From positions 1 to 17,793 of the forward strand of contig CAZUQH010000033.1 in assembly GCA_964622465.1 (NCBI GenBank): a stretch of DNA of 17,793 nt, read 5' to 3'. The translations under genes were made by a program, and so were the position numbers. Source of the stretch: CAZUQH01 sp964622465 (GTDB lineage Bacteria > CG03 > CAZUQH01). Of this stretch, positions 1 through 6,960 are shown piece after piece (positions within the stretch are counted from its first letter, which is position 1; each line of letters begins with the position of its first letter). The notes beneath the pieces were generated by a model. That model was not told where the DNA came from, searched no databases, and worked only from the letters and a program-made list of their open reading frames with translations.

Positions 1-55
1 GCAAATTGTCGCCGAGTGCCGAAAGGCACGAGGTGTACACCGCTTATGCGTGATA
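1..55 (+). repeat. 55-bp inverted repeat, left arm
   Basis: This sequence recurs without mismatch as its reverse complement at 4873-4927. It contains a hairpin with a GNRA-type loop (GTGCC at 16-20, GAAA, GGCAC at 25-29), a 10-bp palindrome GGTGTACACC at 32-41 and CGC-TTAT-GCG at 41-50. It ends 10 bp before the rpmH start codon, so the rpmH promoter lies in it or beyond the window edge. The window begins exactly at the repeat border, which may mean that it is a contig broken at a repeat. Confidence 0.9.
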
Positions 56-65
56 AAGGTGGAAA

Positions 66-200
66 ATGAAACCAACATATAATCCAAACAAAACAAGACG
101 GAAAAAGAAGCATGGCTGGCGGGAGAGAATGCAGTCTGCAGCCGGAAGACGGGTACTAAAGAGGCGTCGCAGTAAAGGACGTGACCGGCTGTCAGTATAG
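66..200 (+). CDS. rpmH: 50S ribosomal protein L34
   Basis: This 44-residue protein is very rich in Arg and Lys and opens with MKPTYNPNKTRRKKKHGW. It continues through the RRVLKRRRSKGRDRLSV type of tail that is diagnostic of bacterial L34, a structural protein of the large ribosomal subunit that contacts 23S rRNA. The start at 66 has a good ribosome-binding site, AAAGGTGG at 55-62. The gene is too short for many ORF callers. Its stop codon TAG (198-200) touches the GTG that would open the longest reading of rnpA, and the order rpmH-rnpA-yidD-yidC is conserved near bacterial origins. In many genomes dnaA lies just upstream on the opposite strand, but that part is outside the window. Confidence 0.96.
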   Translation: MKPTYNPNKTRRKKKHGWRERMQSAAGRRVLKRRRSKGRDRLSV

Positions 201-220
201 TGCCACAAGAGTGCCCCTCA

Positions 221-601
221 ATGACCATACGTGCGAGACATGGCTTTCCGCGTAAGAAGCGGCTTACATATACTGAAGAATTTCGCAGGGTCATCGCTAG
301 AGGGCACCAGATTCGCAATGATTGCTTTGTCGTGGCAGGATTATTGCGTTCCATAAATCCTGAGATTGGTGCACGTCTTGGACTGTCGGTAGGGCGGAAA
401 ATCGGCCCAGCAGTTGTAAGGAACAGAATTCGGCGATTTACCAGAGAGGTTTTTCGTCTTCAAGAGGGGATTTCCAGTGTTCCGGTGGATATAATTGTTA
501 GAGCACAGCCTGGGGCAGCTGAATTGAAAAGTTTCCATAGAGCAAAAGAAAAATTATCCGGTTTACTGGAAGAGATGGTGTATAAATGCTCAAAAAGCTG
601 A
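221..601 (+). CDS. rnpA: Ribonuclease P protein component
   Basis: This is the small basic protein subunit of RNase P, which helps the catalytic RNA remove 5' leaders from pre-tRNAs. Taken from ATG 221 the product has 126 residues, usual for the family (about 110-130). The family signature VVRNRIRRFTREVFR (the RNR motif, around residues 65-79) is intact, as is the preceding GLSVGRKIGPA. The frame is open to a GTG at 200 that overlaps the rpmH stop. ATG 221 is preferred because MTIRARHGFPRKKRL is the normal N-terminus of the family, although the ribosome-binding site is weak (AAGAG near 209). The 3' end overlaps yidD by 16 nt, implying translational coupling within an rpmH-rnpA-yidD-yidC operon. 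Confidence 0.95.
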   Translation: MTIRARHGFPRKKRLTYTEEFRRVIARGHQIRNDCFVVAGLLRSINPEIGARLGLSVGRKIGPAVVRNRIRRFTREVFRLQEGISSVPVDIIVRAQPGAAELKSFHRAKEKLSGLLEEMVYKCSKS

Positions 602-804
602 TTCTGGGAACAATTCGGTTTTATCAGTACATTACCGCATGCTATCCACCCGTATGCAGATTTTACCCTTCATGTTCTAAATATTCATATGAAGCAGTAA
701 ATAAACACGGTATTGTAAAGGGTGGTGGGTTTGCTATTTTGCGCATACTTAAATGTAATCGTTTTCATTCAGGTGGGTATGACCCTGTTCCGGAGGTCAA
801 ATGA
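586..804 (+). CDS. yidD: Membrane protein insertion efficiency factor YidD
   Basis: This is a 72-residue member of the YidD (DUF37) family, a small membrane-associated factor that assists YidC-dependent insertion of inner-membrane proteins. The diagnostic stretch CRFYPSCSKYSYEAVNKHG is present at about residues 24-42, followed by the family's conserved GGxxxxxRxxKCxxxxxGGYDPVP pattern at the C-terminus. The N-terminal amphipathic helix (LKKLILGTIRFYQY) is typical. The gene starts inside the end of rnpA and ends in an ATGA overlap with yidC, so the three genes are almost certainly translated from one message. Confidence 0.95.
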   Translation: MLKKLILGTIRFYQYITACYPPVCRFYPSCSKYSYEAVNKHGIVKGGGFAILRILKCNRFHSGGYDPVPEVK

Positions 805-2342
805 CGAGCAGGACGCTTATTGCTTTTGTTTTGTCGATGTTGGTTCTTCTTATATGGATGGCAATGTTCCAACCATCTCCGCCTCAGGAGGTACCACAAC
901 AGGACTACCAGCAGGAGGCCCAGAAGACCGGAGAGACGGTAACTCATTTAGAACCTGTTGCGGATGTCGGTTCAGTAATTTCGCAGGGCGTTGATTATGA
1001 GTTTGTAACCCAGAATTCTACCGTGGTCGTTAATTCATTAGGTGGAGTTATAACCAGCTGGGTCATTTCCGGCTATGGTGAACCACTGGAGCTTATAATT
1101 TCAGGAGAGGATAGCAGGGCAGGGGATGTTGTGATTAACGGGAAATCACTGAAGAAGCAATCGTTTAGCGTAGCGAGACATAACCATGATAATATCGATT
1201 TTATTACTCATTTTGGCGCTGTAAAAGTATTAAAAAGATTTCAATTCAGCGATGAAGGACACACCCACCAGATTGAAATATCAGTGACCAACACCTCGGA
1301 TTCCCCAATTTTGTTGGATAATATGGCTCTTTGTCTGGGGCCAGGATTAAATTTAGAAAATACTGGTATTCGGGAACCGGGCCTGGCATATGCGTTTGTA
1401 GACGGGGAGTTTAAGAAGCTAAAGAAGAACGGCGTGGATGGCAGAGTTGATTGGGCTGGTGTATCTAACAGGTTCTTTCTTACGGCTTATCTTTCAGATG
1501 AACCACGCGCCTTGGATTACGCGAAAATTTATAGTGCAAAGAAAGAACCCCCTATCGTTGGAATGGGGGTAGGTGAGTTTCAGTTGCGTCCTGGTGAAAA
1601 AAAATCAATTCAATGTGGGCTGCTGGTCTGTCCTAAGGCGCACGATATACTGGAGCCGCTTGGCCGCTCTCTCACGAAAAGCGTTGATTTTGGAATATTT
1701 GCACCGCTTAGCAGTTTTTTTCTTTTTTTGCTAAAGGTATTTAATTCAGTGTTCCGTAACTATGGTGTAGCTATAATTCTGCTTACTATTGTGATATACG
1801 GAATCCTTTCTCCATTCACAATTAAGAGTTACCGTTCAATGGACAAGATGAGGGTGCTCCAGCCAAAAATGAAGGAATTACAGGAAAAATACAAGGGCGA
1901 TTCGCAGCGTTTGAACGTGGAGATGATGAACCTTTATAAAACACAAAAAGTCAATCCGCTTGGCGGATGCCTCCCTATGTTATTGCAAATGCCTGTCTTG
2001 TTTGGTTTGTTTATGACTCTGCGTAATGCGGTGGAACTTCGTGGTGCCCCATTTGTATGGTGGATTAACGATTTATCTGCACCCGAAACCCTGTTTTCTC
2101 TTGGTGCATTCCCGGTAAGGGCGCTTCCGCTGATTATGGGCATTACTATGTTTATACAACAGAAGTTTAGCGCAAGTGGCGACCCTGCTCAATCACGCAT
2201 GATGCTTATTATGCCAGTAATGATGCTAGTTTTGTTCTGGAATTTTCCATCAGGGCTTGTACTTTATTTTCTCGTCAGCAATCTGCTCGGGATGTTACAA
2301 CAGTGGTTAGTGAGGAGAGCGAGTACGCCGGCTATACCTTAG
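801..2342 (+). CDS. yidC: Membrane protein insertase YidC (Oxa1 family)
   Basis: YidC inserts and folds inner-membrane proteins alone or with SecYEG. The 513-residue product has the Gram-negative layout: TM1 at about residues 5-23, a large periplasmic beta domain at about 60-280, then the Oxa1/60KD_IMP core at about 297-505. The core contains the hallmark MRVLQPKMKELQEKYK loop and NPLGGCLPMLLQMPVLFGLF. A strong GGAGG site precedes ATG 801, which overlaps the yidD stop as ATGA. One oddity is in the first core TM segment (YGVAIILLTIVIYGILSPF): the position of the conserved groove arginine (E. coli R366, in a VRGI context) is tyrosine 333. A Gram-negative-type, diderm envelope is inferred from the periplasmic domain. 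Confidence 0.97.
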   Translation: MTSRTLIAFVLSMLVLLIWMAMFQPSPPQEVPQQDYQQEAQKTGETVTHLEPVADVGSVISQGVDYEFVTQNSTVVVNSLGGVITSWVISGYGEPLELIISGEDSRAGDVVINGKSLKKQSFSVARHNHDNIDFITHFGAVKVLKRFQFSDEGHTHQIEISVTNTSDSPILLDNMALCLGPGLNLENTGIREPGLAYAFVDGEFKKLKKNGVDGRVDWAGVSNRFFLTAYLSDEPRALDYAKIYSAKKEPPIVGMGVGEFQLRPGEKKSIQCGLLVCPKAHDILEPLGRSLTKSVDFGIFAPLSSFFLFLLKVFNSVFRNYGVAIILLTIVIYGILSPFTIKSYRSMDKMRVLQPKMKELQEKYKGDSQRLNVEMMNLYKTQKVNPLGGCLPMLLQMPVLFGLFMTLRNAVELRGAPFVWWINDLSAPETLFSLGAFPVRALPLIMGITMFIQQKFSASGDPAQSRMMLIMPVMMLVLFWNFPSGLVLYFLVSNLLGMLQQWLVRRASTPAIP

Positions 2343-2420
2343 AAAAAAGAAACCAGACACTCACCAGAAATAGATAAAAATCTATCCAGTAAGCCAGTAA
2401 GGAAGTTTGAAACTACGCCA

Positions 2421-3881
2421 ATGACCCAATCAACTCATAAGACCGGAAGTGTACAATCCATTGGTAGCCCATACAATAAGCCGGTATGCGTTAATACCCG
2501 TGATACTCGTGATACTATAGTAGCAATTTCTACAGCACATGGCCATGCAGCATTGGGGGTAGTGCGTCTCAGCGGTCCCGGGGCAGTTGGAGTTTGTGAT
2601 ACTTTGTTTAAGCCAAACAAAGCACCGGGAACAGAAGGCCTGCAGCCGCGCCACGTTTATTTCGGACACATTGTCGTGGATGGAGAAATACTGGACGAAG
2701 TGCTGGTGACAGTTATGAAAGGGCCCAATTCATATACCGGTGAAGATATGGTAGAGTTTTCCTGCCACGGTAATCCCGTTATATTATCCAGGATAGTTGA
2801 GGCATGCGTTGGGACAGGAGCATGTCCTGCTGAGCCAGGCGAGTTTACAAAACGTGCTTTCCTCAACGGAAAGTTGGATTTGACCCAGGCAGAAGCAGTT
2901 TGCCAGTTAATCCATGCCAGGACCGACCGGGCAGTGAGGACACAGGCAAAAATTCTGGGAGGAGGGTTGCGAAAGAAAGCCGAGGAAATACATGCTATGC
3001 TCGTCCATATAGTGGCTACGGTTGAGGCAGCGCTGGATTATGAGGAAGAACAGGGATTTGTCGCAGGAGAGAAGCAGGAGCTTATCAAAGAACTAACAAT
3101 GGTTCTGGATAGAGCAGGGGAACTGCTGAATACGGCGAGAGCAGGCATGATATTGACGGAAGGATTGACAGTAGCTATCGTTGGCAAGGTGAATGTCGGG
3201 AAATCCTCGTTATTGAACCGGCTTGCATCTCAGGAAAGGGCTATAGTGACGGATATTCCTGGTACTACGCGGGATTTGGTGGAAGCAGACGTGCGAATTG
3301 GGGATTTCCCGGTTAAACTAGTGGACACTGCTGGTTTCATATATGGCGGTGGTGCTATAGATGTAGTTGCAATTGAAAAAAGTAAGCAAACAATATATAC
3401 GAGCGACCTTGTTCTACTGGTTTTGGACCCCACACAAGGGATAGATAAGATAGATATTGCCCTGGCTCAGAAGATGGAATCCCAAAATACGTTGGTGGTT
3501 CTTAATAAGCGGGACATTCCGTGGCAAAATAGTTTCCGGGATGACCTGGATAGGTTAATCCCTCGCGCATGGCCTCGTATTGAGCTCTCGGCTCTTACTG
3601 GAGAGGGTCTGAATGAATTGGAACACTATATAACGGAGTTTATTGGAGGAGAAACACAGGAAGAGGATGATATTATATGCAATGTGAGGCAGAAGGACGC
3701 TATAGCACTGGTTGTGGAAGCCACTGGGTGTGGGCTAAAGGCGCTAAAAGAGAATCTCCCGGAGGATTTTGTTGCAAGCGACCTGCGAGAAGCGCTTGAG
3801 GGAATAGATTCATTTCTCGGTATCAATCCGGACGAGGAAGTTCTGGATGCCATATTCTCCAGATTCTGTATAGGTAAATGA
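2421..3881 (+). CDS. mnmE: tRNA uridine-5-carboxymethylaminomethyl(34) synthesis GTPase MnmE
   Basis: MnmE acts with MnmG to modify the wobble uridine of several tRNAs. The 486-residue product has the N-terminal tetrahydrofolate-binding domain (from DTIVAISTAHG at about 31, with VRLSGP), a helical domain and an inserted G domain. The G domain shows G1 GKVNVGKSS (255-263), G2 in DIPGTTRDL (278-286), G3 DTAG (302-305) and G4 NKRD (362-365). The chain ends in the family hallmark FCIGK. The N-terminus has about 28 residues more than usual; no better in-frame start was found, and AAGGAA near 2399-2404 is a distant binding site. Switch II is divergent: FIYGGGAIDVVAIEKS follows DTAG, so the position of the catalytic glutamate (E. 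coli E282) appears to be Asp314. The usual neighbour mnmG lies downstream after one extra gene. Confidence 0.95.
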   Translation: MTQSTHKTGSVQSIGSPYNKPVCVNTRDTRDTIVAISTAHGHAALGVVRLSGPGAVGVCDTLFKPNKAPGTEGLQPRHVYFGHIVVDGEILDEVLVTVMKGPNSYTGEDMVEFSCHGNPVILSRIVEACVGTGACPAEPGEFTKRAFLNGKLDLTQAEAVCQLIHARTDRAVRTQAKILGGGLRKKAEEIHAMLVHIVATVEAALDYEEEQGFVAGEKQELIKELTMVLDRAGELLNTARAGMILTEGLTVAIVGKVNVGKSSLLNRLASQERAIVTDIPGTTRDLVEADVRIGDFPVKLVDTAGFIYGGGAIDVVAIEKSKQTIYTSDLVLLVLDPTQGIDKIDIALAQKMESQNTLVVLNKRDIPWQNSFRDDLDRLIPRAWPRIELSALTGEGLNELEHYITEFIGGETQEEDDIICNVRQKDAIALVVEATGCGLKALKENLPEDFVASDLREALEGIDSFLGINPDEEVLDAIFSRFCIGK

Positions 3882-4834
3882 GCTTGAAAGGAAAAATGTT
3901 TCACGTGAAACATCGTCTGCAGAAATACAGCCAGTTTTCCGGAAAGAACCATTACTGCTTTGGATGGAATAACATCTGCTGGTTTGCAGCTATTGCGGCG
4001 TTGCTAATTATTGCGGATTTAGCTTGTGCACAGGAAATTATATTGCCAAGGCCTACCCAGGGTACTACGAATTTCTACCGTATAGAGATAGTGAACAAAA
4101 GCGAAATAGTAAATATGGATGGGACTATCCTGGAAACCCTATATCCTATGAGGGTATCCACGACAACCCTTTGTCTGGGCGTCAGGGAAACTATCTTGCT
4201 TTCGGATTCTACGAGCACAAAGGCGCAGTATTATATACAGGATTTTGACCTGTCCTCTGCAATGGCAGGTATTACGTTTGGTTTGGGGTATGATATTACT
4301 GGTTCTTCGTGGACAATAACTACTGACAGGGAAGGCCGGATTATTGATGTGATAGGACTCGATGCCCTTGCACCTTTTATCTCTGAGATTGGCGGGAGTG
4401 AGCTTATGACTTGTTTAAGACCCCCTATACCGAATCAACCTTTGTCAAAAGGGAGTAACTGGTCATCTGAGAACAATTCGCGTATTCCAATAGGAGACAG
4501 GGTGGTTGAAACCAAATTGCGAATAGATTACAAAGTGCTGGAAGTTAGTACAAAACCGGCAGCAGGAGTCACGGTAGGATTAACAATAGCTTCAGATACA
4601 AAAACAAGGACATTGCGAAAGACAGGTGATTACTTGATAGACCTGGGGGTTAAAGGTAAAGGTAGGGGTACGCTTCTGTATAACCTGGACCAGGCGCGAG
4701 TGGATTGGTGCAGAGTAGATATGGATTTTTCTACGAGGGTAACCAGCGAACTAATGGGAGAGTGTAGTTCTATGGATATGAGGCAGTATAGCAAAATGTC
4801 CATGGCTGTGGAGAAAATAAATAGTAAACGCTAA
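3878..4834 (+). CDS. Hypothetical secreted protein with parS-encoded N-terminus
   Basis: I do not recognise a family. The product is 318 residues from ATG 3878, which overlaps the mnmE stop as ATGA, or 312 from ATG 3896. ATG 3896 is preceded by AAGGA at only 3 nt and would give MFHVKHRLQKY, the peptide encoded by the parS palindrome. After a basic, unusually long N-region (about 30 residues) comes a hydrophobic segment WFAAIAALLIIADLACAQE that looks like a signal peptide with a signal peptidase I site after ACA. The preceding residues do not fit a lipobox. The exported part is rich in Thr, Ser and hydrophobic residues in alternating patterns, suggesting a beta-rich fold, with no catalytic motif visible. 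The stop codon and the last few codons fall within a degenerate foldback repeat (4817-4875), so the original C-terminus may have been altered. The gene separates mnmE from mnmG. Confidence 0.75.
   Translation: MSLKGKMFHVKHRLQKYSQFSGKNHYCFGWNNICWFAAIAALLIIADLACAQEIILPRPTQGTTNFYRIEIVNKSEIVNMDGTILETLYPMRVSTTTLCLGVRETILLSDSTSTKAQYYIQDFDLSSAMAGITFGLGYDITGSSWTITTDREGRIIDVIGLDALAPFISEIGGSELMTCLRPPIPNQPLSKGSNWSSENNSRIPIGDRVVETKLRIDYKVLEVSTKPAAGVTVGLTIASDTKTRTLRKTGDYLIDLGVKGKGRGTLLYNLDQARVDWCRVDMDFSTRVTSELMGECSSMDMRQYSKMSMAVEKINSKR
3897..3912. promoter_or_regulatory. parS: parS centromere site 1
   Basis: TGTTTCACGTGAAACA is a perfect 16-bp palindrome and matches the ParB-binding parS consensus of chromosomal Par systems. 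The match extends to 18 bp as ATG...CAT. parA and parB are about 4 kb downstream. It lies inside the start of the secreted-protein gene, where it encodes FHVK after the ATG at 3896. Confidence 0.95.
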
Positions 4835-4875
4835 AAGGTCGCCGGCGCGGCGGTCCATCTAAATGTGATACCTAT
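4817..4875 (+). repeat. Internally deleted relic of the 246-bp foldback element (left part)
   Basis: This stretch matches both arms of the element at 7648-7893 with the centre missing. Its left part resembles ATAAATGGTCCACACTAAAAGG and runs into AGGTCGCC. It then passes directly into the right arm (GGCGCGGCG, ATCTAAATGTG, ACCTAT). The joint falls at a CGCC shared by both arms, as expected for a microhomology deletion. The remaining end of the right arm (TATATACTGAGCCTATACA) reappears at 5034-5052, after an inserted segment. Confidence 0.75.
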
Positions 4876-4927
4876 CACGCATAAGCGGTGTACACCTCGT
4901 GCCTTTCGGCACTCGGCGACAATTTGC
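4873..4927 (-). repeat. 55-bp inverted repeat, right arm
   Basis: This is the exact reverse complement of positions 1-55, including the GTGCC/GGCAC hairpin. Together the two arms bracket rpmH through the secreted-protein gene. It forms the first part of a segment (4876-5033) that seems to interrupt the foldback relic. Confidence 0.9.
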
Positions 4928-4965
4928 CTCGCTTTATCCTCCACAGGAGGCGCGAGACAAATTGT
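4919..4965. repeat. Long intergenic hairpin
   Basis: ACAATTTGCCTCGC (4919-4932) pairs with GCGAGACAAATTGT (4952-4965) with one mismatch. Inside it CCTCC (4938-4942) pairs with GGAGG (4946-4950) around an ACA loop. The outer strand overlaps the end of the 55-bp repeat, so the repeat may be part of a larger structured module. There is no T-tract, so it does not look like an intrinsic terminator. Confidence 0.7.
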
Positions 4966-4982
4966 AGGATTAGACCCGAGCG

Positions 4983-5028
4983 GTAGCCGCAGGCTTTAGC
5001 CTGCGAAGGTTCTGACGCGAAGCGTCAG
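4983..5028. repeat. REP-like hairpin pair
   Basis: GTAG followed by CGCAGGCT-TT-AGCCTGCG (4988-5005) is a perfect hairpin with the GTAGCCGC tail typical of REP-type repeats. It is followed by CTGACGC-GAA-GCGTCAG (5012-5028), a second perfect hairpin. The same kind of module occurs at 11808-11831 and 13311-13403. No RAYT/TnpA transposase is in the window. Confidence 0.8.
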
Positions 5029-5041
5029 GTTCTTATATACT
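5012..5041 (+). promoter_or_regulatory. Possible mnmG promoter at a repeat boundary
   Basis: CTGACG (5012-5017) and TATACT (5036-5041), 18 bp apart, resemble -35 and -10 boxes. Transcription would then begin around 5048, leaving only a few bases before ATG 5053, which has no Shine-Dalgarno site. The -35 would sit in a REP hairpin and the -10 in the foldback-element end. This is weak evidence. Confidence 0.25.
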
Positions 5042-5052
5042 GAGCCTATACA
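5034..5052 (+). repeat. Foldback-element relic (right end)
   Basis: TATATACTGAGCCTATACA closely matches the right end of the 246-bp element (TATATACTGGACCTATACA) and is followed directly by the mnmG ATG. With 4817-4875 it forms one relic split by 158 bp of other repeats. TAT is present on both sides of that insert (4873-4875 and 5034-5036), consistent with a 3-bp target duplication. Confidence 0.65.
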
Positions 5053-6960
5053 ATGTACCGATATCCAGTAAAGTACGATGTTATCGTGGTCGGAGCCGGA
5101 CATGCCGGTTGTGAGGCAGCCCTGGCAACGGCACGCATGGGTGCACGGACGCTTTTGCTCACCATGAACCTGGATACCATTGCCCAGATGTCATGTAATC
5201 CTTCAATAGGTGGGGTTGGGAAAGGTCAAATCGTTAGAGAACTTGATGCGCTCGGCGGAGAAATGGGGTTGAATGCGGACCGAACGGCAATTCACTATCG
5301 TATCCTTAACTCAAGCAAGGGGCCGGCAGTCCGGTCCCCAAGAGTACAGTGCGATAAGAAAAAATACCAATGGACAATGAAGGCAGTCCTGGAAAAGCAG
5401 TCAAATCTTGACTTAAAACAAGCTGAGGTGATAGAAATATGCGTTGGTGACAGTGGTATAGAGGGGGTACGGACGTCTACAAAGACACTGTTTCAGGGGA
5501 AAAACGTAATTGTTTCTCCAGGGACTTTTCTAAATGGACTTATTCACATAGGTGAAGCTAAGGTCGTTTCAGGCCGGTTTGGGGAGCACGCAGCAAGCCA
5601 TTTGACACAGTCATTGGAACGATTGGGCTTGAGAGTTGGACGCCTGAAGACAGGAACTCCCCCGCGATTGAATGGGAGAAGCATAGATTATGCACGGCTT
5701 GAAAAACAGCCAGGCGAGGATTTACCATTTTCGTTTTCACACTACAAGGAGGTTAAGAGGCTTCCATGCCTATCCTGCTGGATTGCTTACACGACGGAAC
5801 AGACAAGGGATATCGTGATGTCGAATCTGGACCGCGCACCACTTTACACTGGCCAAATAAAGGGGACTGGCCCGAGGTATTGCCCCTCATTCGAAGTTAA
5901 AGTCAAGAAGTTTCCAGACCGGACGCATCATCATATTTTCCTTGAGCCGGAAGGGCTCGATACCACTGAGGTATATGCGAACGGCCTTGCCACGAGTCTT
6001 CCCGTGGACGTGCAGGAGGAAATGGTGCATAGTATTCCAGGGCTTGAGAGGGCAGAGATAATAAGGTATGGGTATGCCGTAGAATACGATTTTTGCCCAC
6101 CTACTCAGTTAAACCAGACATTACGGGCAAAGGATATTCCCGGGTTGTATCTGGCAGGCCAGATAAACGGGACATCTGGATATGAAGAGGCAGCTGCCCA
6201 GGGTTTCGTGGCTGGAGTAAATTCGGTACTGGATATGCGCCATGAAGAGAGTTTTGTTCTGGATAGGTCGCAGGCATATATAGGTGTACTTGTAGATGAC
6301 CTTATTACAAGTGAGCTGGATGAACCTTACAGGATGTTCACTGCACGCGCAGAATACCGGTTGGTGCTAAGAGCTGACAATGCTGACCTCCGCCTTATGG
6401 AGATAGGTTATCGTCTTGGTCTGGTTAGTCAAAAGAGGTATTCTCAGTTTCGTAGATATCAAGATATGCTCAAACAGGAAAGTGTACGCCTGTTTGAACT
6501 TATTGATGTGGATGAAAAGATACCTCTTGCCAGGCAAGTCCAGAAAACAGGGGTCTTGTCAGAGCTGTTCGGGCGACGGGTAATATCGAGAAAGACAGGA
6601 ACAGAAGAGAATTACGTGCTGCCGGATGACCCCAGGATAGCTGAGCAGTTAGAGCTGAATCTGAAATATGAGGGCTATATCGTGAGAGAAGAAGCAAGGA
6701 TAGCAAAATTCAGGCGCCTCAGTGGGGTTATTATCCCGGAAGATTTCGACTATGATAAGGTTCCCGGATTGTTAACCGAAGCGCGCGAACGCCTTAAGTC
6801 TGTCAAACCCACTTCTTTAGGGCAAGCGCGCCGGTTATATGGTGTAACTCCTGCTGATATAGCGGTTCTTATGGTGTGGTTGAACAGGAACAACAGGACA
6901 AGGCCTGTCAGTAACGGTGTTTCACGTGAAACAATACCAGAATCCAGCCAATTGGAATGA
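5053..6960 (+). CDS. mnmG: tRNA uridine-5-carboxymethylaminomethyl(34) synthesis enzyme MnmG
   Basis: MnmG (GidA) is the FAD- and NADH-dependent partner of MnmE in modifying wobble uridine. The 635-residue product is full length. It shows the FAD dinucleotide fold GAGHAGCEAA (14-23), NPSIGGVGKGQ (49-59), SSKGPAVRSPRVQCDK (87-102), GRLKTGTPPRL (196-206), the conserved cysteine of RYCPSFE (C278) and NGTSGYEEAAAQG (372-384). The helical C-terminal domain that binds MnmE is present. No Shine-Dalgarno site precedes ATG 5053; the bases before it are the end of the foldback relic. The last codons read through parS site 2 (GVSRET) and overlap rsmG by 44 nt. The usual mnmE-mnmG adjacency is interrupted by one gene and repeats. 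Confidence 0.97.
   Translation: MYRYPVKYDVIVVGAGHAGCEAALATARMGARTLLLTMNLDTIAQMSCNPSIGGVGKGQIVRELDALGGEMGLNADRTAIHYRILNSSKGPAVRSPRVQCDKKKYQWTMKAVLEKQSNLDLKQAEVIEICVGDSGIEGVRTSTKTLFQGKNVIVSPGTFLNGLIHIGEAKVVSGRFGEHAASHLTQSLERLGLRVGRLKTGTPPRLNGRSIDYARLEKQPGEDLPFSFSHYKEVKRLPCLSCWIAYTTEQTRDIVMSNLDRAPLYTGQIKGTGPRYCPSFEVKVKKFPDRTHHHIFLEPEGLDTTEVYANGLATSLPVDVQEEMVHSIPGLERAEIIRYGYAVEYDFCPPTQLNQTLRAKDIPGLYLAGQINGTSGYEEAAAQGFVAGVNSVLDMRHEESFVLDRSQAYIGVLVDDLITSELDEPYRMFTARAEYRLVLRADNADLRLMEIGYRLGLVSQKRYSQFRRYQDMLKQESVRLFELIDVDEKIPLARQVQKTGVLSELFGRRVISRKTGTEENYVLPDDPRIAEQLELNLKYEGYIVREEARIAKFRRLSGVIIPEDFDYDKVPGLLTEARERLKSVKPTSLGQARRLYGVTPADIAVLMVWLNRNNRTRPVSNGVSRETIPESSQLE

Noticed and set aside
3626..3952. 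108-residue minus-strand reading frame over the mnmE end containing parS
   Set aside because: It reads MFHVKH on the opposite strand only because parS is a palindrome, and the rest is antisense to mnmE.
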